A DNA stretch of 7,373 nucleotides from NCBI GenBank assembly GCA_965657965.1, contig CBFHQM010000046.1, positions 1-7,373 of the forward strand. The letters run 5' to 3'. Of this stretch, positions 1 to 5,951 are shown one piece after another (within the stretch, counting starts at the first letter, position 1; each line of letters begins with the position of its first letter). The position numbers were made by a program, and so were the translations under genes. The notes beneath the pieces were generated by a model that saw nothing but the letters and a program-made list of their open reading frames with translations, was not told the origin of the DNA and made no database searches. Source of the DNA: UBA8752 sp965657965. GTDB lineage: Bacteria; Bacteroidota; Bacteroidia; Flavobacteriales_D; Sanyastnellaceae.

Positions 1-38
1 TCAATGCCCACATTCGAGTTGTAGAGAAGGCCGTACTA
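1..38 (-). pseudogene. In-frame continuation of the FISUMP domain beyond the TAG
   Basis: The TAG at 36-38 (minus strand) is followed in the same frame by codons for YGLLYNSNVGI up to the window edge. The two neighbouring FISUMP proteins have FGLLYTWHAAT and FGYLYNGHAVI at the matching place, so the sequence after the stop is still FISUMP-like. In both neighbours the residue in the stop's position is Ser or Thr; TCG (Ser) to TAG needs one base change. The rest of the domain would lie outside the window. The alternatives are a true nonsense mutation, stop-codon readthrough, or a sequencing or assembly error. Confidence 0.75.
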
Positions 39-1307
39 CTCAGGTTCGCCGTACTCACAGGCGCTCCCCACAGAAGTGCTTTGCCAAGCGGCATCGTTTT
101 GAATCAAGGGGATCGTGTCTCCATTGAGATAGACGGTATGCCGCAGATTGGATCGAAACCAGCAACGGTCACTCAATTCAAGAAGCTCGTAGGTCACGCC
201 CCCGATGACGAGGGCTGTATCTCCTGCGCACGGCGAGATGAGGGAGTCGAGAATGTCATCACCATCGGTGTCTGCCGCAAAATCCGGACAGTTGCCCTCG
301 GCATCCAATGAATTGCCCGCGCAATCACAGTCGCCCTCGGGCATGTCTTGGCATCCGCAGTCGAACACGGGGCCAGGACCATTGCAGATTCCACACAAAT
401 CATATGTTCCGTAGCAGTCATCTATGTCATCGCAAATCCCGTCACCATCGCTGTCAGGTATGTCCACACAGGGATCAACATCATCGCAAAGGCCATCGCC
501 ATCTGAGTCGGCAACACATCCTCCGCCACATACACCCAAAGCGTCAAGTTGATTGCCTCCACAATCGCAGTCGTCCGGAGCGATTCCAACGCATCCACAG
601 ACATAAACCGCCCCAGAACCATTGCAGACCCCGCACTCGTCAGCCTCGCCTATGCAATCATCCCCATCATCACAGATTCCATCGCCGTCCACATCGGCCA
701 AGCAGGTGCCGCCGCAGACGTTGAGCGCATCGAGTTGGTAGCCGTCACAATCGCAGTCCTCTGCAGGCAAAGCACTACACCCACAGCCGTAAATGGGGCC
801 TGGGCCATCACAAACACCACAGATGTCCTCATACAAACAGGTTGATGGGTAATCGATGGTGGCGAGTTCATCAAAGTTGCAAGCCAACTCATCAAGGCAA
901 CCAAGTCTGAGTCCTCCCCCCTCTATAGCAAGAGACAGCCAGGTCGGTGCTTGATTGGTGAAGCCGAGGAATTCACCATTTGTCCCTGCTGGCACAAGGG
1001 TCCATTGACTTCCATCCCAGTAAAGCATCTGCCCTGGTTCGGTGCCGGGAAGCATGGGGAGTGCCACCGTGTCTGACTCCGATTCTGCCAAGGCAGATTC
1101 TAGGTTTTCGATGTATTGCTCAAGGGTCTGGCCGTCCACCAGAATGGGCTCCGGGGTGAAATAGCCGCCGAACAAGGGCAGCATCTCAAGGAGGTCCGGC
1201 GCTCCAATGGCATTGTCGGCATTGGCATCGGGGTTGTAGGGCAACGTGACCGACTGCGCGAGGCACAGGCTAGGCACGAAGAGCAAGAGAGCGAGTAGTT
1301 GTTTCAT
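36..1307 (-). CDS. Secreted Cys-rich/calcium-repeat FISUMP protein, cut short by an in-frame TAG
   Basis: Seen: 423 codons from ATG. Residues 1-17 form a signal peptide (MKQ, hydrophobic core, then CLA before QS). Residues 24-49 are a dockerin-like segment (NPDANADN..., then DLLEMLPLFG). Residues 57-79 are polar and probably helical. Residues 90-108 hold a GQMLYWDGSQW motif. Residues 136-159 are one GCxDxxACNFDxxAxxDxxSCxY unit. Residues 161-355 are three tandem Cys-rich units with DxDGDGxCDD calcium-type loops. From residue 360 a FISUMP domain begins (CAGDTALVIGGVTYELL, then RCWFRSNLRH) but stops after about 64 residues. The two complete FISUMP domains nearby run about 200 residues. Start choice: the ATG directly precedes the signal peptide and lies 3 nt after the upstream gene's TGA, so the two are probably cotranscribed. 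Inference: an extracellular or cell-surface protein of unknown role. Reading of signal peptide and repeats is firm; function is not known, and this copy may be a pseudogene. Confidence 0.85.
   Translation of the reverse strand: MKQLLALLLFVPSLCLAQSVTLPYNPDANADNAIGAPDLLEMLPLFGGYFTPEPILVDGQTLEQYIENLESALAESESDTVALPMLPGTEPGQMLYWDGSQWTLVPAGTNGEFLGFTNQAPTWLSLAIEGGGLRLGCLDELACNFDELATIDYPSTCLYEDICGVCDGPGPIYGCGCSALPAEDCDCDGYQLDALNVCGGTCLADVDGDGICDDGDDCIGEADECGVCNGSGAVYVCGCVGIAPDDCDCGGNQLDALGVCGGGCVADSDGDGLCDDVDPCVDIPDSDGDGICDDIDDCYGTYDLCGICNGPGPVFDCGCQDMPEGDCDCAGNSLDAEGNCPDFAADTDGDDILDSLISPCAGDTALVIGGVTYELLELSDRCWFRSNLRHTVYLNGDTIPLIQNDAAWQSTSVGSACEYGEPE
243..827 (-). repeat. Three tandem Cys-rich/DxDGDG protein repeats
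   Basis: Within the 423-aa protein, units at about 639-827, 399-638 and 243-398 repeat the order CGxCxGxGxxxxCGC, then a DCDCxGxxLDAxxxC stretch, then a VDGDGICDD-like loop. The middle unit has an extra calcium-type loop (DSDGDGICDD), and the last has lost the CGGxC part and carries a degenerate loop (DTDGDDILDS). The Asp-rich loops resemble thrombospondin type 3 or EF-hand calcium sites, and the paired Cys suggest disulfides. Similarity is clear at protein level and less so in the DNA, so the duplications do not look recent. Confidence 0.85.
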
Positions 1308-1310
1308 GAT

Positions 1311-2690
1311 TCAGTCTTGGATGCAGCGGACGGACATGCCGTCGTTGGGGTTGTCGCAAGTGCCGAATCCGATTTGTTTCTCTTCTCCGTTAAGTGGCTC
1401 GGCTAGAGACAGGTTGACAAAATCAAACCCATCTTGGTCTGACGTCCACCAGAATGCTTCCTCGTATTGGTCGCCGTAGCCCAAGCCGCCCCACGGTGTT
1501 CTTTGACTGCCGGGCAGCGCAGAAAATCCGGTCGCGTTGCTGCCTGTGCCAAGTGTCCAGATGGAGGAAGACTGTAATGCGGTGACCTGAGCAGTTGAAC
1601 TTAGGTCTCCTGAAATGACGTCCGTCGCGATCATGAGATCCTGGAATTCTTGCTGTGAGGGGGTGTGCCATCCCGTAGGACATAATTGCAATTCGTGGGT
1701 CGCCGCGTGCCAAGTGTACAGCAAGCCAAACGTGTCTGCATTGGCAGTATTGAGGTCTTTATATGTGTAATGACCTAGGCCATATGTGTCGACCTCTCCT
1801 TCATAATCCCACAATACAATGCTGTCTCCCGTCTGATACTGGGTGCTTCTTAAATTATCTGCAAACCAGCACTGGTCGCCGATGAGCACGGTGGCATAGT
1901 CATAGTCCCAGTAAGTGAGGGGATTGCCGCAGGCCCAGGCAGTATCGTCAGGCTCGTCAGGCCACTCTGGATAGGGGGGGCAGGTGCCGTGAACTGCCAG
2001 CAGTTCAAGCAGGTCGTTTACCGTTACGCATCCGTCGAAATTGATGTCGGCAGGAATGGCGACGATGCACTCCTCGTTGACAGGATCCCACACCGTGCCT
2101 TCACCACAGGATGACGCACAGGGTGACCCGATGCTAGTACATTGCTGCAGGGTGCTGTCCCACGCTGTGCCTTCTCCACACAGGCTGCCATTTCCTGGCA
2201 CGACGTTGATTGGCCATTGGTATCCGTTGCTCCCGTCGAGATTGAACGATTGTTGGAGTGGGACAAAGGATTCTGCAATTAAACCATGCCAAAGTTCCTC
2301 ACTGTCTTGGTCAATCGTCCACCAATTGGTGCTATCAGAACAGAGAGAAAGGCCCAGTTCCTCATAACAGGGATATCCCGTCGGGTCACCATAGTTCTCC
2401 CACAAATCCGGTGTTAGCCACAAGGGTGATTGCCAGTAGTCATACACAAGGCTCACCTCAAAATCTCCTGGTGCAATTTGAACTGGGTGTCCTGTGTATC
2501 CGATGCAACCGCTGTAGAAACCAAGGAAGGCAGAGTTATCTAACAGCAGCTCTCCGGTGAGGCTGACCTCCACCTCACTGTCGTGCATGACGAGACTGAC
2601 AGTGCAGAGGACATCGCTAATAGGGTCAGGTGTTTGGGCATTACTCGTAACAGAGGCCACCAGAAGAAGGAGGGCAAGTAGATTCCTCAT
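1311..2690 (-). CDS. Secreted FISUMP-domain protein with dockerin-like segment
   Basis: Seen: 459 aa. Residues 1-18 are a signal peptide (MRN, Leu-rich core, SNA before QT). Residues 19-170 are a region I do not recognise, rich in Trp, Tyr and acidic residues with several Cys. Two CGEGTxWDxxxxxC units lie at 171-184 and 195-208. A dockerin-like segment, DINFDGCVTVNDLLELL, lies at 215-231. Residues 254-459 are a complete FISUMP domain: VLIGDQCWFADNLRS, FGLLYTWHAA, LCPTGWHTPS, GFSALPGSQR, FWWTSD and a terminal VRCIQD. FISUMP was first described as the major paralogous domain of Fibrobacter succinogenes; its biochemical role is unknown. The next gene starts 3 nt after this TGA, so the two probably form one transcript, with this gene first. 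No Shine-Dalgarno sequence is visible, as is common in Bacteroidota. No C-terminal T9SS sorting domain is seen. Inferred location: outside the outer membrane or in the periplasm. Confidence 0.9.
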   Translation of the reverse strand: MRNLLALLLLVASVTSNAQTPDPISDVLCTVSLVMHDSEVEVSLTGELLLDNSAFLGFYSGCIGYTGHPVQIAPGDFEVSLVYDYWQSPLWLTPDLWENYGDPTGYPCYEELGLSLCSDSTNWWTIDQDSEELWHGLIAESFVPLQQSFNLDGSNGYQWPINVVPGNGSLCGEGTAWDSTLQQCTSIGSPCASSCGEGTVWDPVNEECIVAIPADINFDGCVTVNDLLELLAVHGTCPPYPEWPDEPDDTAWACGNPLTYWDYDYATVLIGDQCWFADNLRSTQYQTGDSIVLWDYEGEVDTYGLGHYTYKDLNTANADTFGLLYTWHAATHELQLCPTGWHTPSQQEFQDLMIATDVISGDLSSTAQVTALQSSSIWTLGTGSNATGFSALPGSQRTPWGGLGYGDQYEEAFWWTSDQDGFDFVNLSLAEPLNGEEKQIGFGTCDNPNDGMSVRCIQD

Positions 2691-2857
2691 TACATAGGTT
2701 TGATTCCTTGCAATTTACCGGTTTCGATGATGGGTGCTGTTCTCATTTTGTGGCCGTCACAGGTGGGGAAATGGATGCGGGGATGCGAGGCTTCGGTGAT
2801 AATGGGGTCGGGGGTTACAGATGCAACTACTTCATTACTAGTAGAGTTGGTTATATA
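2691..2857. other. Divergent intergenic region between FISUMP genes
   Basis: These 167 nt separate the minus-strand FISUMP pair from the plus-strand lipoprotein gene and should contain promoters for both. I found no convincing TTTG/TAnnTTTG pair on either strand and no strong hairpin. The plus-strand frame is open back to 2708, but the translation there is not protein-like and the only start it offers is a TTG. Confidence 0.5.
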
Positions 2858-3745
2858 ATGATGGATTCAATTGCACTTCCCGTGGCCGCTTTGGGCCTTC
2901 TTCTTTTGATCACAGGTTGCGATACCACCGACAGTGGTGTGTATACAGGTTGCACCGATTATGCGGCGCTCAATTATGACCCCGATGCCAACGAAGATGA
3001 CGGAAGTTGTGAATACGAAGTCATCGAGGTTGTGCCGGGTTGTACAGATTCAGGGGCGTTGAATTTCGATGCGGAGGCCAACGAGGACGATGGCTCTTGC
3101 GCATACAATGGATGCCAGGATGGGACCGAATCTGTGCTTTGGGATGCCCACGACTATGGTGTGGTGCAGATTGGGGGCCAATGTTGGTTTTCCGAGAATC
3201 TGCGGTCCGCCCATTACAGCAATGGGGACGACATCGCCAATCTCCAAGCTTCGGAAGACTGGTCCAGCACAGAGGTAGGGGGGTACTGTGTTTTGCACGA
3301 TCAAGATGCCTACTTCGAATCCTTTGGTTACCTGTACAATGGGCATGCGGTCATCGACGAGCGTGGGGTTTGTCCATTGGGGTGGCACGTGCCCACGGAT
3401 GCCGATTGGGGTGAGCTTGAGGTGCACATGGGGATGCCTGAAAGTGAACTTTTAGAGGTGGGAAACCGAGGCGTGGAAGCCAATGTGGCGGGCCATCTCC
3501 GTGGATTTGCGCATTGGCAAAACGACCTGAATACGACAGATTCAGTGGGCTTTTCAGCCTTGCCTGGGGGGTACCGAGGCGATCCAACGGGGTTCACTGA
3601 GCCCGATTATTTGGGGGTGTGGTGGACGTCTGATGTGCAAGACAACATCTTCATTACGCGCAGGAATCAGGTGGGGGACACGGGCATTGGCCGCATGTTG
3701 AGTACCCCAGGCAGTGGTTACTCGCTGCGTTGCGTTCAAAATTGA
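2858..3745 (+). CDS. FISUMP-domain lipoprotein
   Basis: Seen: 295 aa from the ATG at 2858; a second ATG follows directly at 2861. Residues 1-20 are a lipoprotein signal peptide ending in the lipobox LITG, with Cys21 as the expected lipidated residue. This fixes the start here and argues against the longer frame from 2708. Residues 31-53 and 61-83 are two copies of GCTDxxALNxDxxANEDDGSC. Residues 93-295 are a complete FISUMP domain with QIGGQCWFSENLRS, FGYLYNGHAV, VCPLGWHVPTDADW, GFSALPGGYRG, VWWTSD and a terminal SLRCVQN. Inference: anchored by lipid to a membrane, probably the outer membrane, with the FISUMP domain facing the periplasm or outside. It is divergent from two other FISUMP genes, which makes a local paralogue cluster. 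Molecular function is unknown. Confidence 0.9.
   Translation: MMDSIALPVAALGLLLLITGCDTTDSGVYTGCTDYAALNYDPDANEDDGSCEYEVIEVVPGCTDSGALNFDAEANEDDGSCAYNGCQDGTESVLWDAHDYGVVQIGGQCWFSENLRSAHYSNGDDIANLQASEDWSSTEVGGYCVLHDQDAYFESFGYLYNGHAVIDERGVCPLGWHVPTDADWGELEVHMGMPESELLEVGNRGVEANVAGHLRGFAHWQNDLNTTDSVGFSALPGGYRGDPTGFTEPDYLGVWWTSDVQDNIFITRRNQVGDTGIGRMLSTPGSGYSLRCVQN
2948..3106 (+). repeat. Two-copy GCTDxxALNxD repeat in the lipoprotein
   Basis: Two 23-codon units, 2948-3016 and 3038-3106, are 90 nt apart start to start and share GCTD, ALN, the ANEDDGSC core and a closing Tyr. A single related unit, GCLDELACNFD..., occurs in the 423-aa protein. Such units are common in tandem in surface proteins of Bacteroidota; the conserved Cys pair suggests one disulfide per unit. 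They probably act as a spacer between the lipid anchor and the FISUMP domain. Confidence 0.85.
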
Positions 3746-3809
3746 ACTGAAGGCGGGAGGCCAGTAACGTCGTTTCTTTTTGCCTTGATCTCGATGGAAA
3801 GCGGAGGAT

Positions 3810-4280
3810 TTATGCGGCCGTGAGGATGCGGCGGAGGGCGTTGGCTTGTCCGGTGTGCCGGGAGAGGTGACAGCTCAGTTGCATCAGAAAGAAGCGGATG
3901 GTGCGCCCCTGGTGATGAGGAGGGGGATTTGGCATGGGGGCATCCAACTGCGCTGGAGGCAGAGCGGTCAGGACATTACCGATCACCGTTTGGGCCGTTT
4001 TGATCTCAGCCAAGAGTGTCGTTTTGGGGATTGGGTGACCCGCGAATTCAGCATTGCGGTCCCGCTTATAGCGCTCCCCACCAATTTCGTGTCCGATGAA
4101 GTGTCGCAGGTTTCCGCAAAGGTGAAAGGCGAGGGTGCCCACGGAGTTTGGAAAGCCGGGAACGCCCTTCCACAAGAAGTCGTCCGAAGTGGCTTCGACT
4201 TCTCGGGCAAGGGCGTCCAAGTCTCGGGTAAGAATGTGCCGGATGTGCTGCACCTCCTGGGGGGATTTGGGCTGCTTCAT
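3810..4280 (-). CDS. DinB/YfiT-fold protein (possible DUF1572-like)
   Basis: Seen: 156 aa from ATG (MKQPKSPQEV) to TAA. The layout fits a four-helix DinB-fold protein: an N-terminal helix with LTRDLDALAREVEA, then NSVGTLAFHLCGNLRHFIG with His53 and His60, and a C-terminal helix with QLSCHLSRHTGQANALRRIL carrying His138 and His142. The H-x3-H pair in the last helix plus a His in the second helix is the usual metal-binding arrangement of this superfamily. Length is typical. Known members include metal-dependent thiol transferases (bacillithiol, mycothiol) and many of unknown role, so the substrate cannot be told. Start choice: the ATG overlaps the upstream sulfotransferase TGA in an ATGA, and the longer frame back to 4412 begins with TTG and only reads through the sulfotransferase tail. 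Operon partner: the sulfotransferase. No signal peptide, so cytoplasmic. Confidence 0.8.
   Translation of the reverse strand: MKQPKSPQEVQHIRHILTRDLDALAREVEATSDDFLWKGVPGFPNSVGTLAFHLCGNLRHFIGHEIGGERYKRDRNAEFAGHPIPKTTLLAEIKTAQTVIGNVLTALPPAQLDAPMPNPPPHHQGRTIRFFLMQLSCHLSRHTGQANALRRILTAA
4277..4280 (-). other. ATGA stop/start overlap between sulfotransferase and DinB-fold genes
   Basis: On the minus strand, ATGA holds the ATG of the DinB-fold gene (4280-4278) and the TGA of the sulfotransferase gene (4279-4277). Such 4-nt overlaps usually mean one transcript and reinitiation by the same ribosome, so the two products are probably made together. Confidence 0.85.
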
Positions 4281-5266
4281 GCGGCCAATTTCGACAAATC
4301 GCTGTTGTCCGAGTGGGTGGCTTGAGGCGCAATGGCCTCGGCAGCACCCCACTTCTCTGCGGTCTTGGCATGGATCATGGCGATCGCTTCCAAGGGCAGT
4401 TGCGCTTTCCAATCCTCGGTCTTGCCCGAGCGGAAGAAACGGTCTGGGTTAAAATGAAAGCTGCCGGGCTTTTTGCGGATGGCCTCTTTCATGGTGTTGA
4501 ACTCTGTGCTCAGCGCCACTGCCAGGGTGTCTGCCTCGTTCAAAGCGGTGCCGAGGAGAAACGTCGACAGCGTTTGGACGGCGTTCAGTTTGTCTTCCAC
4601 CAGGTCTTCGAAGCGGACAATGCACAATTGCTTGGGATCGAGCCCAAACTGAGCGGCGCGGAAGTAGCCAGAAACGTGATCGTGGTAGTCTCCGAAGTAC
4701 ATGTCCCCTTGCACAAAGTGGCGCACAAACTCTGTTATTGTTAGGTCTTGGGAGACGCCAAGGGTAGGGTGACCCTTGTAAAAGTGAAACTGAGAGACCG
4801 CTGCGCCTTTGGGGTCGCGATAGGCCATCACGATTTTGGTCTTGGGGTGCAAGTGCCGGACGGGCAGTTCATCGATGTTGCCGTGGGTATAGAAAATCCG
4901 AGGTTGACCGGCTGTCTCCTCGAGGAAGGCGGCAAAGGCGGCCAGGCCTTTTTGCGACACCATGACTTCGGGCCATGGCACGGCGGCCTTGCCGATGTCG
5001 CCGTCGGCAGCGGGGTGCATGTCTCCGAGGACGCCTGCCTTACGGAGGATCTCAACCACATACTTTTTTGTGAGGTGGGTGCCCACCTTTTGATGCGTGC
5101 AGATGATGATGTCATCGGCTTGGGTGTCCCATGTGCTGCGCAACAGGTCAATCGCCTCGGGGTCGATGAAGGCGGGAATCATGCGCCCGGCATAGCGGGT
5201 GTGCAGGAATCCGTGCTGTGTGCATTTGGGATGGGCGGGGACGACGTGTTGAAGGGGCTGACTCAT
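4277..5266 (-). CDS. PAPS-dependent sulfotransferase family protein
   Basis: Seen: 329 aa from the ATG at 5266. Family features in order: YAGRMIPAFIDPE (25-37) leading to the first strand; CTHQKVGTHLTKK (56-68), matching the 5'-phosphosulfate loop (usual TYPKSGTTW) with the Lys and GT kept; FYTHGN (125-130), whose His128 is in the place of the catalytic His; MAYRDPKGAAVSQFHFY (147-163), matching the 3'-phosphate site with Arg150 and Ser158; VRFEDLVED (217-225); and RSGKTEDWK (279-287), equivalent to the RKGxxGDW motif of cytosolic sulfotransferases. Expected reaction: transfer of a sulfuryl group from PAPS to a hydroxyl or amine of an unknown acceptor in the cytoplasm. Length is near the usual 280-340 aa. 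Odd points: THQKVGT replaces TYPKSGT and TEDW replaces xGDW. A longer frame to 5296 would need a TTG start and adds nothing family-like. Confidence 0.85.
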   Translation of the reverse strand: MSQPLQHVVPAHPKCTQHGFLHTRYAGRMIPAFIDPEAIDLLRSTWDTQADDIIICTHQKVGTHLTKKYVVEILRKAGVLGDMHPAADGDIGKAAVPWPEVMVSQKGLAAFAAFLEETAGQPRIFYTHGNIDELPVRHLHPKTKIVMAYRDPKGAAVSQFHFYKGHPTLGVSQDLTITEFVRHFVQGDMYFGDYHDHVSGYFRAAQFGLDPKQLCIVRFEDLVEDKLNAVQTLSTFLLGTALNEADTLAVALSTEFNTMKEAIRKKPGSFHFNPDRFFRSGKTEDWKAQLPLEAIAMIHAKTAEKWGAAEAIAPQATHSDNSDLSKLAA

Positions 5267-5324
5267 GGTTCTTGGCGGTGTTGCGGTGGACCACAAGAAT
5301 CACTCAGCACAGGGACTCTCCTGT

Positions 5325-5336
5325 TGACGATCGTCA
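5325..5336. promoter_or_regulatory. Perfect 12-bp palindrome, candidate operator
   Basis: TGACGATCGTCA is a perfect palindrome, about 60 nt upstream of the sulfotransferase start and about 135 nt upstream of the DUF1761 start. Symmetric sites of this size between divergent genes are often bound by dimeric repressors or activators. No matching regulator lies in the window, so the role is inference. Confidence 0.4.
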
Positions 5337-5342
5337 TGCACT

Positions 5343-5365
5343 GCCTTGACATTCGCTGTCAGGGC
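5343..5365. promoter_or_regulatory. Hairpin/inverted repeat with TGACA...TGTCA core
   Basis: GCCTTGACA-TTCGC-TGTCAGGGC forms a 9-bp stem with one G-T wobble and a 5-nt loop. The core TGACA/TGTCA shares the TGAC/GTCA half-site with the palindrome at 5325-5336. No T-tract follows on either strand, so a terminator is unlikely. It could be an operator or, on a sulfotransferase transcript starting upstream of it, a leader hairpin. Confidence 0.4.
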
Positions 5366-5422
5366 GTTTGATAGGTGGCCTCGAAGCCAAGGACTTCATG
5401 GATAACTCGAGGTCTTACACTG

Positions 5423-5453
5423 TTGACTCCCAGTTCCTTTGGTCTACTTTTTG
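5423..5453 (+). promoter_or_regulatory. Candidate Bacteroidota-type promoter for the DUF1761 gene
   Basis: TTG at 5423-5425 and TACTTTTTG at 5445-5453 are 19 nt apart. This is close to the Bacteroidota pattern of TTG or TTTG near -33 and TAnnTTTG near -7, with one extra T in the second box. Transcription would start near 5459, giving a short A-rich leader (AAATACAAACACC) before the ATG, a common arrangement where Shine-Dalgarno sequences are absent. Confidence 0.4.
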
Positions 5454-5471
5454 AGGGCAAATACAAACACC

Positions 5472-5921
5472 ATGATCGGATACTACGGATACGAACTCAA
5501 CTGGATTGGCATTGTGCTGGCGGCCTTAACGCCCACGTTGATTGGTGCAATCTGGTATCACCCCAAGGCTTTTGGAAAGGCGTGGATGGAGAGCTTGGGC
5601 TTTACCGAAGCGGACTTAAAGAGAGGCAACATGGCCATCACGTTGGGCGTCTCGTTTCTGATGTCCTTGACGTTGGCTTATTACTTCGCGATGCGGTACC
5701 ATGCCCACGGAGAGGAGAGCAGTGCCCTGGGGCACGCAGCCTATCATGGGTTCATGACTTTCGGTTATCTGGGCATGCCTGTGCTGGTCATGAACCTTTT
5801 GTTTGAACGCCGCAGTTGGTCAGGAATCTTGGTCAACGTGGGGTATTGGTTTGTGGCGATCATGGCCTTGGTGCTGGTCGTGCACTTGCTTCCCGGTGCG
5901 GAAGTGCCCGATCCTTCTTGA
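5472..5921 (+). CDS. DUF1761 family membrane protein
   Basis: Seen: 149 aa. Four hydrophobic segments at about 10-27, 53-73, 92-110 and 116-141 predict an integral inner-membrane protein. The first carries the family's signature, GAIWYHPKAFGKAWM (25-39), followed by a short acidic loop (GFTEADLK). Other features are YYFAMRYH after helix 2, the AAYHGF start of helix 3 and FERRSWSGILVNVGYW leading into helix 4. The length matches the family (about 130-150 aa). Function of DUF1761 proteins is unknown. Start choice: the ATG before IGYYGYELNW comes after an A-rich leader; the frame is open back to a TTG at 5439 but those codons add no family-like sequence and overlap the promoter candidate. The gene stands alone, divergent from the sulfotransferase and convergent with the nuclease-like gene 30 nt downstream. 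Confidence 0.85.
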   Translation: MIGYYGYELNWIGIVLAALTPTLIGAIWYHPKAFGKAWMESLGFTEADLKRGNMAITLGVSFLMSLTLAYYFAMRYHAHGEESSALGHAAYHGFMTFGYLGMPVLVMNLLFERRSWSGILVNVGYWFVAIMALVLVVHLLPGAEVPDPS

Positions 5922-5951
5922 GGCTTTTCGCCGTTTTGTCGGGCCTTCAGG

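Larger units (their letters stand above)
5267..5471. other. Divergent intergenic region with several inverted repeats
   Basis: These 205 nt separate the sulfotransferase start (minus) from the DUF1761 start (plus). They hold a perfect 12-bp palindrome (5325-5336), a longer hairpin (5343-5365), a further 6-bp inverted pair CCTCGA/TCGAGG (5379-5384 and 5407-5412) and a promoter candidate for the plus-strand gene. No good promoter pattern was found for the sulfotransferase side. No convincing small gene is present. Confidence 0.6.

Noticed and set aside
2842..2849. TAGAGTTG as a -7 box for the FISUMP lipoprotein gene
   Set aside because: It differs from TAnnTTTG, has no TTTG at a suitable distance upstream, and would leave almost no leader before the ATG.
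2708..2857. Longer N-terminus of the FISUMP lipoprotein, 50 codons upstream in frame
   Set aside because: It needs a TTG start and would place the clear lipoprotein signal peptide and lipobox in the interior of the protein. The ATG at 2858 fits much better.
3746..3809. Terminator between the convergent lipoprotein and DinB-fold genes
   Set aside because: There is a T-rich run near 3772-3780 but only weak 4-bp pairing (ACTG/CAGT) before it, so no convincing hairpin.
3846..4325. 159-codon open frame on the plus strand opposite the DinB-fold gene
   Set aside because: It is an antisense shadow of a gene with recognisable motifs, with no motif of its own.
4281..4412. 44-codon upstream extension of the DinB-fold gene
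   Set aside because: It starts with TTG, lies wholly inside the sulfotransferase coding region in another frame, and shows no family-like sequence.
5267..5296. 10-codon extension of the sulfotransferase
   Set aside because: It needs a TTG start; the ATG at 5266 already covers the whole family region.
5906..5944. GCCCGA/TCGGGC inverted pair around the convergent stop codons of the DUF1761 and nuclease-like genes
   Set aside because: The 6-bp stem would close a 27-nt loop and no T-tract follows, so it is too weak to call a terminator.
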